Of a stretch of 64,000 nt of DNA, positions 1 through 9,165 are shown in pieces. Each line of letters opens with the position of its first letter. Position 1 is the first letter of the stretch. The DNA is from Macrococcus sp. DPC7161. Lineage in GTDB: Bacteria > Bacillota > Bacilli > Staphylococcales > Staphylococcaceae. The stretch spans positions 1-64,000 of the forward strand of contig NZ_SDSC01000001.1 in NCBI RefSeq assembly GCF_004117835.1, given 5' to 3'. The notes under the pieces were generated by a model. The model searched no databases, was not told where the DNA came from, and worked only from the letters and a program-made list of their open reading frames with translations. A program made the position numbers and the translations under genes.

Positions 1-184
1 ATTTTTTTCTTGTCATACCAGAAATCAGACCATCAATACCGAAGGTATCAAATTGATAAACCCATGTTCTTATTACTGAAGATTGAATATCATATTTTCT
101 ACCTAATGAATCATAGCCATTATTTCCGTCTTTATATTCTTTAATAAGTCTTAATTTAAAATCAAGTTCATGCTTTTTATTCAA
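1..184 (-). CDS. IS3-type transposase OrfA, 5' part only (cut by window edge)
   Basis: The reverse strand reads from a TTG codon at 184 without a stop to the window edge (61 codons). The translation has the look of the N-terminal helix-turn-helix of IS3/IS150-type OrfA: it begins NKKHELDFKLRLIKEY, continues through GYDSLGRKYDI and then SVIRTWVYQFDTFGIDGL. This domain binds the element's terminal repeats for transposition. The start is chosen because a GGGGTG ribosome site lies just upstream, inside the right arm of the hairpin at 191-230. The rest of the element, its OrfB and its other end are outside the window, so intactness cannot be judged. Confidence 0.8.
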   Translation of the reverse strand, partial: MNKKHELDFKLRLIKEYKDGNNGYDSLGRKYDIQSSVIRTWVYQFDTFGIDGLISGMTRKK

Positions 185-190
185 AATAAA

Positions 191-230
191 CACCCCTAAA
201 GTTGAATTTTAAGGTTCAACTTTAGGGGTG
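191..230. repeat. Perfect 16-bp inverted repeat at the IS end
   Basis: Arms at 191-206 and 215-230 are exact complements with an 8-nt loop. There is no long T run on either side, so it is not a typical intrinsic terminator. Read toward the transposase, the second arm contains the GGGGTG ribosome site for the TTG start at 184. The IS boundary is probably near 232, where the minus strand starts TGCACCCC, consistent with the TG...CA ends of IS3 elements. The matching end is not visible, so no target duplication can be checked. Confidence 0.75.
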
Positions 231-327
231 CACTTCACAACTGTAAGGCATGTTTTTTATTTTGCCTTTTATTCAAGAATTATGATTATTTTGTGATAAA
301 ATAGAATTATTGAATAGGGGGATAATT

Positions 328-696
328 ATGCATCGATATAAAAAGGGCCAATTTATAAAAGTCAAAGTTACTGGCATTCAACCCTATGGAGCATTTGTAG
401 AAACTGAAGATCATGTTGAAGGATTGATTCATATTTCAGAAGTAATGAATGATTATGTCCATAATTTAAATTTATATTTGACGGTTGGACAAATTGTTAA
501 AGCGAAAGTAATTGGAATTTCTGAAGATAAAAAACTTAATTTATCTTTAAAAGAAAATGATTATTTCAAAAAACATGAGCGTAAGAAAGAAAAGAAATCA
601 GTTTTAGATGAAATAAAAGAAAGCAATTCAATTGGCTTTCAATCATTAAAAGACAAATTGCCTGAATGGGTTGCAAGAGGTAAAAAGTTACAATAA
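328..696 (+). CDS. S1-domain RNA-binding protein, YugI / general stress protein 13 (CvfD-like)
   Basis: This 122-aa protein has one S1 RNA-binding domain over about residues 3-75 (GQFIKVKVTGIQPYGAFVET, GLIHISE, VGQIVKAKVIGI, KLNLSLKE). A charged lysine-rich linker and a short C-terminal segment follow. Members of this family associate with ribosomes and influence translation under stress. ATG at 328 is preferred over the upstream in-frame TTG at 310 because the TAGGGGGA ribosome site (315-322) lies between them. It is a single-gene unit ending in the strong hairpin at 703-744. The family is clear; the cellular target cannot be read from sequence. Confidence 0.85.
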   Translation: MHRYKKGQFIKVKVTGIQPYGAFVETEDHVEGLIHISEVMNDYVHNLNLYLTVGQIVKAKVIGISEDKKLNLSLKENDYFKKHERKKEKKSVLDEIKESNSIGFQSLKDKLPEWVARGKKLQ

Positions 697-702
697 TGAA
701 AG

Positions 703-744
703 CATCGGAATGAGTATGTATACGATACTTGTTTCGATGTTTTT
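703..744 (+). terminator. Intrinsic terminator after the S1-domain gene
   Basis: A 15-bp stem including G-U pairs (703-717 with 725-739) with a 7-nt loop is followed by a T tract. Confidence 0.8.
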
Positions 745-806
745 GTTTGTACAAATATACAGTTATCTGAATATTAATTTTTTTATGTAATTTTTGTATT
801 TATGGG

Positions 807-838
807 TTGAAGAATTCAATAAAATTCGTCATTATATA
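807..838 (+). promoter_or_regulatory. Possible sigma-A promoter of rocA
   Basis: TTGAAG at 807-812 is followed, 18 nt on, by ATTATA at 831-836 in a TATATAGTAT context. The match is moderate, and the exact -10 register is uncertain. Confidence 0.4.
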
Positions 839-885
839 GTATGTAAGGGTTTTCTACAAAACCATAAAATAAAGGAGGATTTTTC

Positions 886-2430
886 ATGATTTCGTACAAA
901 CATGAGCCATTTACTGATTTTACAAAGGAAGAAAACAAACAAGCTTTCTTGAAGGGGTTAGAAATCGTTAATGGTTATTTAGGTCAAGACTATCCAATTA
1001 TTATCGGTGGAGAACGTATTATGACAGACGACAAAACACGTTCTTACAACCCAGCAAATAAAGAAGAAACAATTGGTAATGTTTCAAAAGCTTCTCAAGA
1101 GCATGCTGAAAAAGCAATGAAAGTTGCTACAGAAACATTTGAAACTTGGAGAAAACAAGATCCAAAATTCCGTGCTGACGTATTATTCCGTGCAGCAGCA
1201 ATCATTCGTAGAAGAAAACATGAATTTTCTGCTTTATTAGTTAAAGAAGCAGGTAAACCATGGAATGAAGCAGATGCAGATACTGCAGAATGTATCGACT
1301 TCTTAGAGTTTTATGGACGCGAAATGTTACGCCTTAAAGACGGCGTGAAAGTTGAATCACGTCCAGGTGAATATAACCGTTATGATTATATTCCATTAGG
1401 TGTGGGTGTTGTTATTTCACCTTGGAACTTCCCATTAGCAATCATGGCTGGTACTACAGTAGCACCATTAGTAACTGGTAACACAGTATTATTAAAACCA
1501 TCTTCAAATACACCAGTAGTTGCTTATAAGTTTATGGAAGTATTAGAAGAAGCAGGTATGCCTGCAGGTGTTGTAAACTACATTCCAGGTTCAAGCCGTG
1601 ACATCGGTGACTTCATTGTTGACCATGTAGATACTCGTTTCATTTCATTTACAGGTTCACGTGATGTAGGTGTTCACATTTATGAACGTGCTGCTAAAGT
1701 ACATGAAGGTCAATTAAACTTAAAACGTGTTATCGCTGAAATGGGTGGTAAAGATACAATCGTTGTTGACGCTGAAGCGGACTTAGAATTAGCTGCTGAA
1801 TCAATTGTTAAATCAGCATTTGGTTTCTCTGGTCAAAAATGTTCAGCATGTTCACGTGCAATCGTTTTAGAAGAAGTTTATGACGAAGTTGTAGCAAAAG
1901 TTAAAGAAAAAGCTGAAAAATTAACTGTAGGTAACCCAGAAACAAACGAACACTTCATGGGTCCTGTAATTGATGAAGCTTCTTTAAATAAAATTAAAGA
2001 ATACATCGAAATCGGTAAACAAGAAGGTAAATTATTAGTTGGTGGTACTACAGATGAGTCTGTTGGTCATTTCGTACACCCAACAGTATTTGTGGATGTT
2101 AAACATGATGACCGTATCATGAAAGAAGAAATCTTCGGACCTGTAGTAGGTATCGCTAAAGCGAAAGATTTTACTGAAGCAATTAAATTCGCAAACGACA
2201 CTGATTACGGTTTAACAGGTGCTGTTATTACAAATAACCGTGAACATTTAGAAGAAGCACGTCGTGACTTCCATGTAGGTAACTTATACTTCAACCGTGG
2301 TTGTACTGGTGCAATCGTTGGATACCAACCATTCGGCGGATTCAAAATGTCTGGTACTGACTCTAAAGCTGGTGGACCAGATTACTTAGTTTTACATATG
2401 CAAGGTAAAACAACTTCTGAAATGCTTTAA
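886..2430 (+). CDS. rocA: 1-pyrroline-5-carboxylate dehydrogenase
   Basis: RocA oxidises glutamate-gamma-semialdehyde (in equilibrium with P5C) to glutamate using NAD, the last step of proline and arginine/ornithine catabolism. The 514-aa length is usual for the monofunctional Gram-positive enzyme. Aldehyde dehydrogenase signatures are present: SPWNFPLA in the cofactor domain, EMGGKD with the general-base glutamate, and [13 protein letters not shown] with the catalytic cysteine near residue 320. The start has a strong AAAGGAGGAT site. The next gene, rocD, makes the substrate, so the two encode consecutive steps. A hairpin at 2475-2497 separates them and probably limits readthrough. In S. aureus, as I recall, rocA lies at another locus. 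Confidence 0.95.
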   Translation: MISYKHEPFTDFTKEENKQAFLKGLEIVNGYLGQDYPIIIGGERIMTDDKTRSYNPANKEETIGNVSKASQEHAEKAMKVATETFETWRKQDPKFRADVLFRAAAIIRRRKHEFSALLVKEAGKPWNEADADTAECIDFLEFYGREMLRLKDGVKVESRPGEYNRYDYIPLGVGVVISPWNFPLAIMAGTTVAPLVTGNTVLLKPSSNTPVVAYKFMEVLEEAGMPAGVVNYIPGSSRDIGDFIVDHVDTRFISFTGSRDVGVHIYERAAKVHEGQLNLKRVIAEMGGKDTIVVDAEADLELAAESIVKSAFGFSGQKCSACSRAIVLEEVYDEVVAKVKEKAEKLTVGNPETNEHFMGPVIDEASLNKIKEYIEIGKQEGKLLVGGTTDESVGHFVHPTVFVDVKHDDRIMKEEIFGPVVGIAKAKDFTEAIKFANDTDYGLTGAVITNNREHLEEARRDFHVGNLYFNRGCTGAIVGYQPFGGFKMSGTDSKAGGPDYLVLHMQGKTTSEML

Positions 2431-2474
2431 TTTCTTTTAATTGAATATTAAATTACATAATAAAATGAATAAGG

Positions 2475-2505
2475 AAGTTGAGACATTGTCTCAACTTTCT
2501 TTATA
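2475..2505 (+). terminator. Intergenic hairpin between rocA and rocD
   Basis: A 10-bp stem (AAGTTGAGAC with its complement at 2488-2497) with a 3-nt loop is followed by TCTTTAT. The T run is short, so termination may be partial. Confidence 0.65.
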
Positions 2506-2520
2506 GAAAAGGGGATTATT

Positions 2521-3708
2521 ATGACAAAATCACAAGAAATCATTGAACAAACAAATCATTTTGGTGCACCAAACTATCATCCACTACCAATCGTTATCTC
2601 TGAAGCTGAAGGTGTATGGGTTAAAGATCCTGAAGGCAATAAATATATGGATATGTTATCTGCGTATTCAGCAGTTAACCAAGGTCACCGCCATCCTAAA
2701 ATCATTCAAGCATTAAAAGATCAAGCAGATAAAGTAACGTTAACTTCACGTGCATTCCACAGTGATCAATTAGGTCCTTGGTATGAAAAAGTATGTGAGT
2801 TATCAGGAAAATCAATGGCTTTACCAATGAACACAGGTGCTGAAGCGGTGGAAACTGCAATTAAAGCAGCACGTCGTTGGGCTTATGATGTTAAAGGTGT
2901 AGCAAAAGATCAAGCAGAAATCATTGCGATGAAAGGGAATTTCCATGGTCGTACAATGGCAGCTGTATCATTATCAAGTGAAGCAGAATATCAACGTGGA
3001 TATGGTCCATTATTAGGCGGTTTCAAATTAGTTGATTTTGGTGATATTGAACAAATTAAAGCAGCAATCACACCAAATACAGCAGCTGTTTTACTTGAGC
3101 CTATTCAAGGTGAAGCGGGTATCAACATCCCTCAAGATGGCTTCTTAAAACAAGTACGTGAAGTATGTACAGAAAATAACGTATTATTCATTGCAGATGA
3201 AATTCAAGCAGGACTTTGCCGTTCAGGTAAAATGTTTGCTACTGATTGGGATAACGTTAAACCGGACATGTATATTTTAGGTAAAGCATTAGGTGGTGGT
3301 GTGTTCCCAATTTCATGTGTATTAGCAGATAAAGAAATTTTAAGTGTATTTAATGCTGGTAGCCACGGCTCTACTTTTGGTGGGAATCCATTAGCATGTG
3401 CTGTATCAATTGCGGCTCTAGATGTGCTGATTGATGAAAAATTAGCTGATCGTTCATTAGAACTTGGTGAATACTTCAAAAATGCATTAAAATCAATCGA
3501 CAACCCAGTGATTAAAGAAGTACGTGGTAAAGGTTTATTCATCGGTGTTGAATTAACTGAAAATGCACGTCCTTACTGTGAAAAATTAAAAGACTTAGGT
3601 TTATTATGTAAAGAAACACATGACACTGTAATTCGATTTGCACCACCATTAATCATTTCTAAAGAAGATTTAGATTGGGCAATCGAGCAAGTTAAAAAAG
3701 TATTTTAA
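2521..3708 (+). CDS. rocD: Ornithine aminotransferase
   Basis: A class III PLP aminotransferase of 395 aa that transfers the delta-amino group of ornithine to 2-oxoglutarate, giving glutamate-semialdehyde and glutamate. Visible motifs are [13 protein letters not shown] (phosphate/PLP binding), [18 protein letters not shown] (the PLP-ring aspartate) and ILGKALGGG with the Schiff-base lysine. The start ATG follows AAAAGGGG. It lies between rocA, which consumes its product, and gudB, which deaminates the resulting glutamate. Ornithine aminotransferases resemble acetylornithine aminotransferases, but this context supports catabolic RocD. Confidence 0.94.
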   Translation: MTKSQEIIEQTNHFGAPNYHPLPIVISEAEGVWVKDPEGNKYMDMLSAYSAVNQGHRHPKIIQALKDQADKVTLTSRAFHSDQLGPWYEKVCELSGKSMALPMNTGAEAVETAIKAARRWAYDVKGVAKDQAEIIAMKGNFHGRTMAAVSLSSEAEYQRGYGPLLGGFKLVDFGDIEQIKAAITPNTAAVLLEPIQGEAGINIPQDGFLKQVREVCTENNVLFIADEIQAGLCRSGKMFATDWDNVKPDMYILGKALGGGVFPISCVLADKEILSVFNAGSHGSTFGGNPLACAVSIAALDVLIDEKLADRSLELGEYFKNALKSIDNPVIKEVRGKGLFIGVELTENARPYCEKLKDLGLLCKETHDTVIRFAPPLIISKEDLDWAIEQVKKVF

Positions 3709-3716
3709 TTAAAAAA

Positions 3717-3732
3717 ATGATAGCGTTTACAA
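3717..3732 (+). promoter_or_regulatory. CcpA cre site upstream of gudB
   Basis: The sequence ATGATAGCGTTTACAA matches the cre consensus WTGNNARCGNWWWCAW at every defined position. It begins 9 nt after the rocD stop and about 40 nt before a likely -10 (TACAAT near 3773-3778). Glucose repression of amino-acid catabolism through CcpA would fit. It could control gudB initiation or act as a roadblock at the end of rocD transcription. Confidence 0.75.
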
Positions 3733-3822
3733 AAATTTTCGATTACTACTTTTAAATCATTTTGAGTATGATACAATGTAGATGTAATAAAAGTATTAGA
3801 ATGAAAAAAGAGGCGGATAGGA

Positions 3823-5067
3823 ATGACAGAAAATTTAAGTTTAGTTGCATCAACTCAAGAAATTATTCATGAGGCATTAGACAAACTTGGCTTTGAAGAA
3901 AGCATGTACGAATTAATTAAAGAACCATTACGATTATTAACTGTACGTATTCCAGTAAGAATGGACGATGGAACAGTTAAGACGTTTACTGGATATCGTG
4001 CTCAACACAATGATGCTGTAGGACCAACAAAAGGGGGCGTTCGTTTCCATCCGGATGTGGATGAAGACGAAGTAAAAGCATTATCAATGTGGATGACATT
4101 GAAATGTGGAATTGTTGACTTACCGTACGGTGGTGGTAAAGGTGGTATCGTTTGTGATCCACGTCAAATGAGTATTCATGAAGTAGAACGTTTATCACGT
4201 GGTTATGTACGTGCAATTTCTCAAATCGTTGGACCTACGAAAGATATTCCAGCTCCAGACGTATTTACTAACTCACAAATCATGGCTTGGATGATGGATG
4301 AATACAGCAAAATGGATGAATTTAACTCTCCAGGATTCATTACAGGTAAACCATTAGTATTAGGTGGTTCACAAGGACGCGACCGTTCAACTGCATTAGG
4401 TGTAGTAATTGCAATTGAAGAAGCGGCTAAACGTCGTGGCATGCAAATTAAAGATTCTAGAGTCGTTATTCAAGGTTTCGGTAATGCAGGAAGCTTCTTA
4501 GCGAAATTCTTATATGATATGGGTGCTAAAGTTGTTGGTATCTCAGATGCATATGGTGCATTACATGATCCAAACGGTTTAGATATTGATTACTTACTAG
4601 ATCGTCGTGACAGTTTTGGAACGGTGACAAACTTATTTGAAGATACAATTACAAATAAAGAATTATTTGAATTAGATTGCGATATTTTAGTACCAGCAGC
4701 AATTTCTAATCAAATTACAGAAGATAACGCACATGATATTAAAGCTTCAATCGTTGTTGAGGCTGCAAATGGTCCTACAACACCACAAGCAACTAAGATT
4801 TTAACAGAACGCGGTATTTTATTAGTACCAGACGTACTTGCAAGTGCAGGTGGGGTAACAGTTTCTTACTTTGAATGGGTTCAAAATAACCAAGGTTACT
4901 ACTGGACAGAAGAAGAAGTAAATGAAAAATTACGTGAAAAATTAATAAAAGCATTTGACAATATTTATACATTAGCTGAAAACCGTAAAATCGATATGCG
5001 TTTAGCTGCATACATTGTAGGTATTAAACGTACAGCTGAAGCTGCTAGATATCGTGGTTGGGCTTAA
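3823..5067 (+). CDS. gudB: NAD-specific glutamate dehydrogenase
   Basis: This 414-aa enzyme oxidatively deaminates glutamate to 2-oxoglutarate and ammonium, feeding the TCA cycle. Motifs include GPTKGGVRFHP, the substrate-binding MTLKCGIVDLPYGGGKGGI with its catalytic lysine, PAPDV, and the Rossmann motif VIQGFGNAGSFLAKFL near residues 215-230. The length is typical of Bacillus/Staphylococcus GudB/RocG hexamers. The ATG at 3823 follows an AGAGGCGGATAGGA site. Together with rocA and rocD it completes ornithine/proline conversion to 2-oxoglutarate, and the cre site upstream predicts CcpA repression. The gene is called gluD in some staphylococcal annotations. Confidence 0.95.
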   Translation: MTENLSLVASTQEIIHEALDKLGFEESMYELIKEPLRLLTVRIPVRMDDGTVKTFTGYRAQHNDAVGPTKGGVRFHPDVDEDEVKALSMWMTLKCGIVDLPYGGGKGGIVCDPRQMSIHEVERLSRGYVRAISQIVGPTKDIPAPDVFTNSQIMAWMMDEYSKMDEFNSPGFITGKPLVLGGSQGRDRSTALGVVIAIEEAAKRRGMQIKDSRVVIQGFGNAGSFLAKFLYDMGAKVVGISDAYGALHDPNGLDIDYLLDRRDSFGTVTNLFEDTITNKELFELDCDILVPAAISNQITEDNAHDIKASIVVEAANGPTTPQATKILTERGILLVPDVLASAGGVTVSYFEWVQNNQGYYWTEEEVNEKLREKLIKAFDNIYTLAENRKIDMRLAAYIVGIKRTAEAARYRGWA

Positions 5068-5072
5068 TCTTT

Positions 5073-5103
5073 AAAACACAGGTTTAAATACCTGTGTTTT
5101 TTT
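5073..5103 (+). terminator. Terminator after gudB
   Basis: An 11-bp perfect stem (5073-5083 with 5090-5100) with a TTAAAT loop runs into seven Ts. Confidence 0.85.
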
Positions 5104-5147
5104 CTTTTATCGTTTACAATGTAGGTATTAAAGAGAGGAGTGCTAGC

Positions 5148-6311
5148 ATGAATGATTTTACATTTTATAATCCGACACAGTTAGTTTTCGGTAAAACAAG
5201 TACAGACCAATTGGCTGATAAAATCAAACAATTTACAAATGGTAAGAAAATATTAATCACATATGGTGGAGGCAGTATTAAAAGAACAGGGCTTTATGAC
5301 AGAGTGATGAAATTATTAGCTGAATTTGAAGTATTTGAACTTGCAGGTATTGAACCAAATCCACGCGTAGAAACAGTACGTAAAGGGGTTCAAATCGTAA
5401 AAGAGAATCATATCGACTTTATTGTTGCCATTGGTGGCGGTAGTGTTATTGATGGTACTAAATTAATTTCAGCAGCAAGTAAACTTGATAATGATCCATG
5501 GGACATCGTTACTAAAAAAGCTGAAGTTAAAGATGCAGTGCCTTTTGGTGTCATTTTAACATTAGCCGCAACTGGTTCAGAAATGAACGCAGGATCTGTC
5601 ATTACAAATTGGGAAACGAATGAAAAATTAGGTTGGGGTTCACCGTTTGTATTTCCTAAGTTCAGTTTATTAAATCCTGAATTGACATATACGTTACCTT
5701 ATAATCAAACAGTGAATGGTATTGTAGATAGTATGAGTCACTTAATTGAACAATACTTTAATGAAGCAAGCAACACTGAAATTGGTGATGCAATGATTAG
5801 TGGCGTGATGAAAGCCATAATGAAACAAGCACCGATCGTAAAAGCAAATCCAGAAAATTATGAAGTGCGTGAAACATTAATGTTAGGTGCAACCGTTGCT
5901 TTAAATGGTTTTATGCGCCTAGGCTATAACGGTGACTGGGCAACGCATAATTTAGAACATGCAGTAAGTGCTGTTCATGATATACCACATGGCGAAGGAT
6001 TAGCCATTTTATTCCCAGAATGGATGCGTTACGTGTCTCAATATAAACCAGAAAGATTTGTAAAATTCGCTCAAGATGTATTTGATGTTGATCATACATT
6101 GCCAGAAGCAGAACAAATTCAATATGGTATTGATCAATTACAATCATTTTGGACGGGTATTGGCGCACCAAGTAAGTTGTCACATTACGATATCAAAGAA
6201 GAAGAATTAGCAACATTTGCTGATAAAACATTCTTTAATGGCGATACATTTGGTAACTTCTATCCATTAAATAGAGAAGCGGTTATGGCAATTTATAAAG
6301 CTGCATTATAA
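5148..6311 (+). CDS. Iron-dependent alcohol dehydrogenase, butanol dehydrogenase (YugJ/BdhA) type
   Basis: This 387-aa group III ADH probably reduces aldehydes to alcohols with NAD(P)H. The N-terminal Rossmann-like half carries TYGGGSIKRTG and VAIGGGSVIDGTKLI. The C-terminal half carries the metal ligands: an aspartate and histidine in DSMSHLIEQY, then histidines in NLEHAVSA and DIPHGEGLAILFPEW. The ATG at 5148, after GAGAGGAG, is preferred to an upstream in-frame ATG at 5094 that falls in the gudB terminator. It stands alone between terminators and its substrate cannot be told from sequence. Confidence 0.85.
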   Translation: MNDFTFYNPTQLVFGKTSTDQLADKIKQFTNGKKILITYGGGSIKRTGLYDRVMKLLAEFEVFELAGIEPNPRVETVRKGVQIVKENHIDFIVAIGGGSVIDGTKLISAASKLDNDPWDIVTKKAEVKDAVPFGVILTLAATGSEMNAGSVITNWETNEKLGWGSPFVFPKFSLLNPELTYTLPYNQTVNGIVDSMSHLIEQYFNEASNTEIGDAMISGVMKAIMKQAPIVKANPENYEVRETLMLGATVALNGFMRLGYNGDWATHNLEHAVSAVHDIPHGEGLAILFPEWMRYVSQYKPERFVKFAQDVFDVDHTLPEAEQIQYGIDQLQSFWTGIGAPSKLSHYDIKEEELATFADKTFFNGDTFGNFYPLNREAVMAIYKAAL

Positions 6312-6332
6312 TCATATGACTATAACGACTAA

Positions 6333-6361
6333 AAAGCATCTGGAATTTCCAGATGCTTTTA
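6333..6361. terminator. Bidirectional terminator between adh and argH
   Basis: A long stem (AAAAGCATCTGG at 6333-6344 paired with 6350-6361), A-rich on the left and T-rich on the right, serves the two convergent units. Confidence 0.85.
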
Positions 6362-6364
6362 ATT

Positions 6365-7735
6365 TTATAATAATGCTTCTGCTTTTTTAATTTGACCTAG
6401 TACAGATTGTGTACTTGTGCCATTTTCGTTTTGTCTTCTATTTACTGCATTTAATGGTTTTAAATATTCATAAACCGTTTCATCTATTTCAGAATGAATG
6501 GCTTGATAGGTTGATAATGGCACGTCTAACAAGTAGATGCCTTTATCAATACATTGTTTCACCAATAGACCAGTTAACTCATGTGCTTTTCTAAACGGAA
6601 TATTTAATGTGACAAGATAATCTGCAAGCTCTGTAGCATTTGAAAAATCATTATTTAATGCTTTTTCAATAACTGTTTTGTTTAGCGTCATTGTTTCAAT
6701 CATGCCGTTAAAGATATCAACACTATCAATGCATGTTTGTAATGCTTCGAAGAAATGTTGTTTATCTTCTTGTAAATCTTTATTGTATGCAAGTGGTAAG
6801 CCTTTTAAAGTCATTAATAAGCCAATATAATGACCACTTACAGTACCGGATTTACCTCGAATCAGTTCCGCCATGTCTGGATTTTTCTTTTGTGGCATAA
6901 TAGATGAACCTGTCGAATAAGCATCACTTAAAGTAACAAAATTAAATTCATGGCTACACCAAAGAATAATTTCTTCAGCAAAACGAGAGAGATGCATCAT
7001 GATTAAATTGATGTTATTCATCGTCTCTAATATGTAATCACGATCACTGACAGCATCAATACTATTAGGATAGACATCATCAAAGTTCAATAATGATTGT
7101 GTATAACGTTGATCCGTTGGATATGTTGTTCCTGCTAAAGCACCAGAACCTAATGGTGAAATATTGATGCGTTTGATACTATCTGCTAAACGATCTCTAT
7201 CACGTTGTAACATCCAGAAATAAGTGAGTAGATGATGTGAAAATAAGATAGGCTGCGCGCGTTGTAAATGCGTATAACCTGGAATAATAACGTCAATGTT
7301 TGATTTTGCAACTTGAACAATCGTTGACTGAAATGCTTGAATTGCTTTGATTAATTGCTGTACTTTTTGATTAGTGTATAAATGCATATCAGTCGCAACT
7401 TGATCATTTCTAGAGCGACCGGTATGCATTTTTCCAGCGACTTCACCAATTTTTTCATGAAGCAGCATTTCAATATTCAAATGGATGTCTTCATATGATT
7501 TTGAAAATGTTAAAGGTTGATTTGCATGTTCTTCTTTTAATTCAAGTAATCCATTAATAATTGAATCAGCATCCGTTGAAGGAATAATGGCCTGTTTTTT
7601 TAGCATTTTTACATGTGCAATACTACCTTCAATGTCTTGAGTAAACAATGCTTGATCGACATCAATAGAAGCATTGAAAGCTTCTACTTTTTGATCCATT
7701 CCTTGTTCGAAGCGGCCACCCCATAATTTATTCAT
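6365..7735 (-). CDS. argH: Argininosuccinate lyase
   Basis: ArgH cleaves argininosuccinate to arginine and fumarate, the last step of arginine synthesis. The 456-aa protein starts with the family hallmark [12 protein letters not shown] and contains HTGRSRNDQ, the signature [12 protein letters not shown] with the catalytic serine loop, and KDLQEDK. The start at 7735 is chosen over in-frame codons further upstream because it matches the family N-terminus. It overlaps the end of argG by 8 nt (7728-7735), implying translational coupling in an argG-argH operon. Confidence 0.96.
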   Translation of the reverse strand: MNKLWGGRFEQGMDQKVEAFNASIDVDQALFTQDIEGSIAHVKMLKKQAIIPSTDADSIINGLLELKEEHANQPLTFSKSYEDIHLNIEMLLHEKIGEVAGKMHTGRSRNDQVATDMHLYTNQKVQQLIKAIQAFQSTIVQVAKSNIDVIIPGYTHLQRAQPILFSHHLLTYFWMLQRDRDRLADSIKRINISPLGSGALAGTTYPTDQRYTQSLLNFDDVYPNSIDAVSDRDYILETMNNINLIMMHLSRFAEEIILWCSHEFNFVTLSDAYSTGSSIMPQKKNPDMAELIRGKSGTVSGHYIGLLMTLKGLPLAYNKDLQEDKQHFFEALQTCIDSVDIFNGMIETMTLNKTVIEKALNNDFSNATELADYLVTLNIPFRKAHELTGLLVKQCIDKGIYLLDVPLSTYQAIHSEIDETVYEYLKPLNAVNRRQNENGTSTQSVLGQIKKAEALL

Positions 7736-8930
7736 TGTAAGCACCACTTTGAACTTGTGCTTGAATTTTAGCAGGTAATTCATAGATTTCAATAAAGCCT
7801 ACACTTGCTTCTTGATTAAACATATCTTCTTTAGTGTAAGTCGCTAATTTTTCGTTATATAAAGAATTTTTACTTTGACGGCCTGTTACTGTTATGTTGC
7901 CTTTATACAGTTTTATGCGAATATCACCATTGACGTATTGATTCATATCGTTTAATAAATTTTGAATGTGAGTTGATAATGGTGTAAAGAATAAGCCATT
8001 ATAAATTAAATTTGCAAATGTTTGTTCCACGTATGGTTTAAAGTGTTGCACATCTTTTGTTAAAGTAATTGTTTCTAATGCTTGATGGGCATTAATAATA
8101 ATCATTGCGGCAGGTGCTTCATAAACTTCTCTTGATTTTATTCCGACTAAACGATTTTCTACATGATCAATTCGACCTACACCATGTTGACCACCAAGTT
8201 CATTTAATTGCATAATGATTGATTTTAGTGATTTTTCTTCATGATTGATGGCATAAGGTAAGCCATTTTTAAATGAAAGAATGATTTCACATGGCTCATC
8301 TGGTGCTTTTTCTGGTGATTGTGTTAATTCATATGCATCTTCTGGTGGCGTTGCATAAGGGTCTTCTAAAATACCACATTCATTACTTCTACCCCATAAA
8401 TTTTGATCAATTGAATATGGTGATTCTAAGTTAATTGGAATTGGAATGTTGTGTTCTTTAGCATATTCAATTTCTTCTTCACGACTAAAGCCCCATGATC
8501 TCACAGGTGCAATTGTTTTTAAAGATGGATCTAAACTATGGATTGCTACTTCAAAGCGTACTTGGTCATTACCTTTACCAGTACATCCATGCGCGATTGT
8601 TGTTGCGTTATATTGGTGTGCAATATCAACAAGCACCTTTGAAATTAACGGACGACTTAATGCTGAAATGAGTGGATAAACACCTTCATACAATGTATTT
8701 CCTTTTATCGCATAACTTAAATAATCATTTACAAACTGATCAACTTCATCTAACATCAGTGATTCTATAGCACCTACTTTCAGTGCTTTTTCTTGTATTT
8801 CTTTAGATGTTTTTCCTTCACCAACATCTAAACAACATGCAATAACATCATAACCTTGATCAATTAACCATTGAATAGCAACGCTCGTATCTAATCCACC
8901 TGAATAGGCAAGTACGACTTTCTCTTTCAT
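7728..8930 (-). CDS. argG: Argininosuccinate synthase
   Basis: ArgG joins citrulline and aspartate with ATP hydrolysis to AMP and PPi. The protein (400 aa) opens with the PP-loop ATP-binding motif [13 protein letters not shown] and contains [15 protein letters not shown] and the citrulline/aspartate-binding [16 protein letters not shown] at 8930, preceded by AGGGGTTG, is taken as the start; the in-frame TTG three codons upstream lies in the ribosome site. It is the first gene of argGH, running opposite to the catabolic roc genes upstream. Repression by ArgR/AhrC is expected from the family, but I did not find a convincing ARG box. Confidence 0.96.
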   Translation of the reverse strand: MKEKVVLAYSGGLDTSVAIQWLIDQGYDVIACCLDVGEGKTSKEIQEKALKVGAIESLMLDEVDQFVNDYLSYAIKGNTLYEGVYPLISALSRPLISKVLVDIAHQYNATTIAHGCTGKGNDQVRFEVAIHSLDPSLKTIAPVRSWGFSREEEIEYAKEHNIPIPINLESPYSIDQNLWGRSNECGILEDPYATPPEDAYELTQSPEKAPDEPCEIILSFKNGLPYAINHEEKSLKSIIMQLNELGGQHGVGRIDHVENRLVGIKSREVYEAPAAMIIINAHQALETITLTKDVQHFKPYVEQTFANLIYNGLFFTPLSTHIQNLLNDMNQYVNGDIRIKLYKGNITVTGRQSKNSLYNEKLATYTKEDMFNQEASVGFIEIYELPAKIQAQVQSGAYNE

Positions 8931-9078
8931 AAATAACAACCCCTAAACTTATTTTTATTTATATTTTTGAATTAATATACAGAATAATTTAACAAACTTT
9001 TGTGTTAAAAACAAGTATTAAAATTCACTTTTATGTATTTTTATAAATTTTGACGACTATTTGACATTTTTTATTCCT

Positions 9079-9135
9079 TTGTAAGCGTTTTAAAATTTGA
9101 TAGTATTTGTACTGCCTATTTGAATAGAGTACAAT
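9079..9135 (+). promoter_or_regulatory. pgi promoter with a near-cre sequence upstream
   Basis: TTGTAC (9107-9112), 17 nt, then TACAAT (9130-9135) forms a reasonable sigma-A promoter about 30 nt upstream of the pgi start. TTGTAAGCGTTTTAAA at 9079-9094 departs from the cre consensus at one defined position (the C of the CA), so it is only a weak cre candidate. Confidence 0.55.
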
Positions 9136-9165
9136 GAAGTTGAGAAAAATATTGGAGGTCTTTTT

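Noticed and set aside
8940-9060. ArgR/AhrC operator upstream of argG
   Set aside because: There are AT-rich partial matches only (around 8970-8992); none is convincing as a pair of ARG boxes.
9079-9094. True cre site for pgi
   Set aside because: One invariant base is missing and the site lies upstream of the promoter of a constitutive glycolytic gene; kept only as a weak note.
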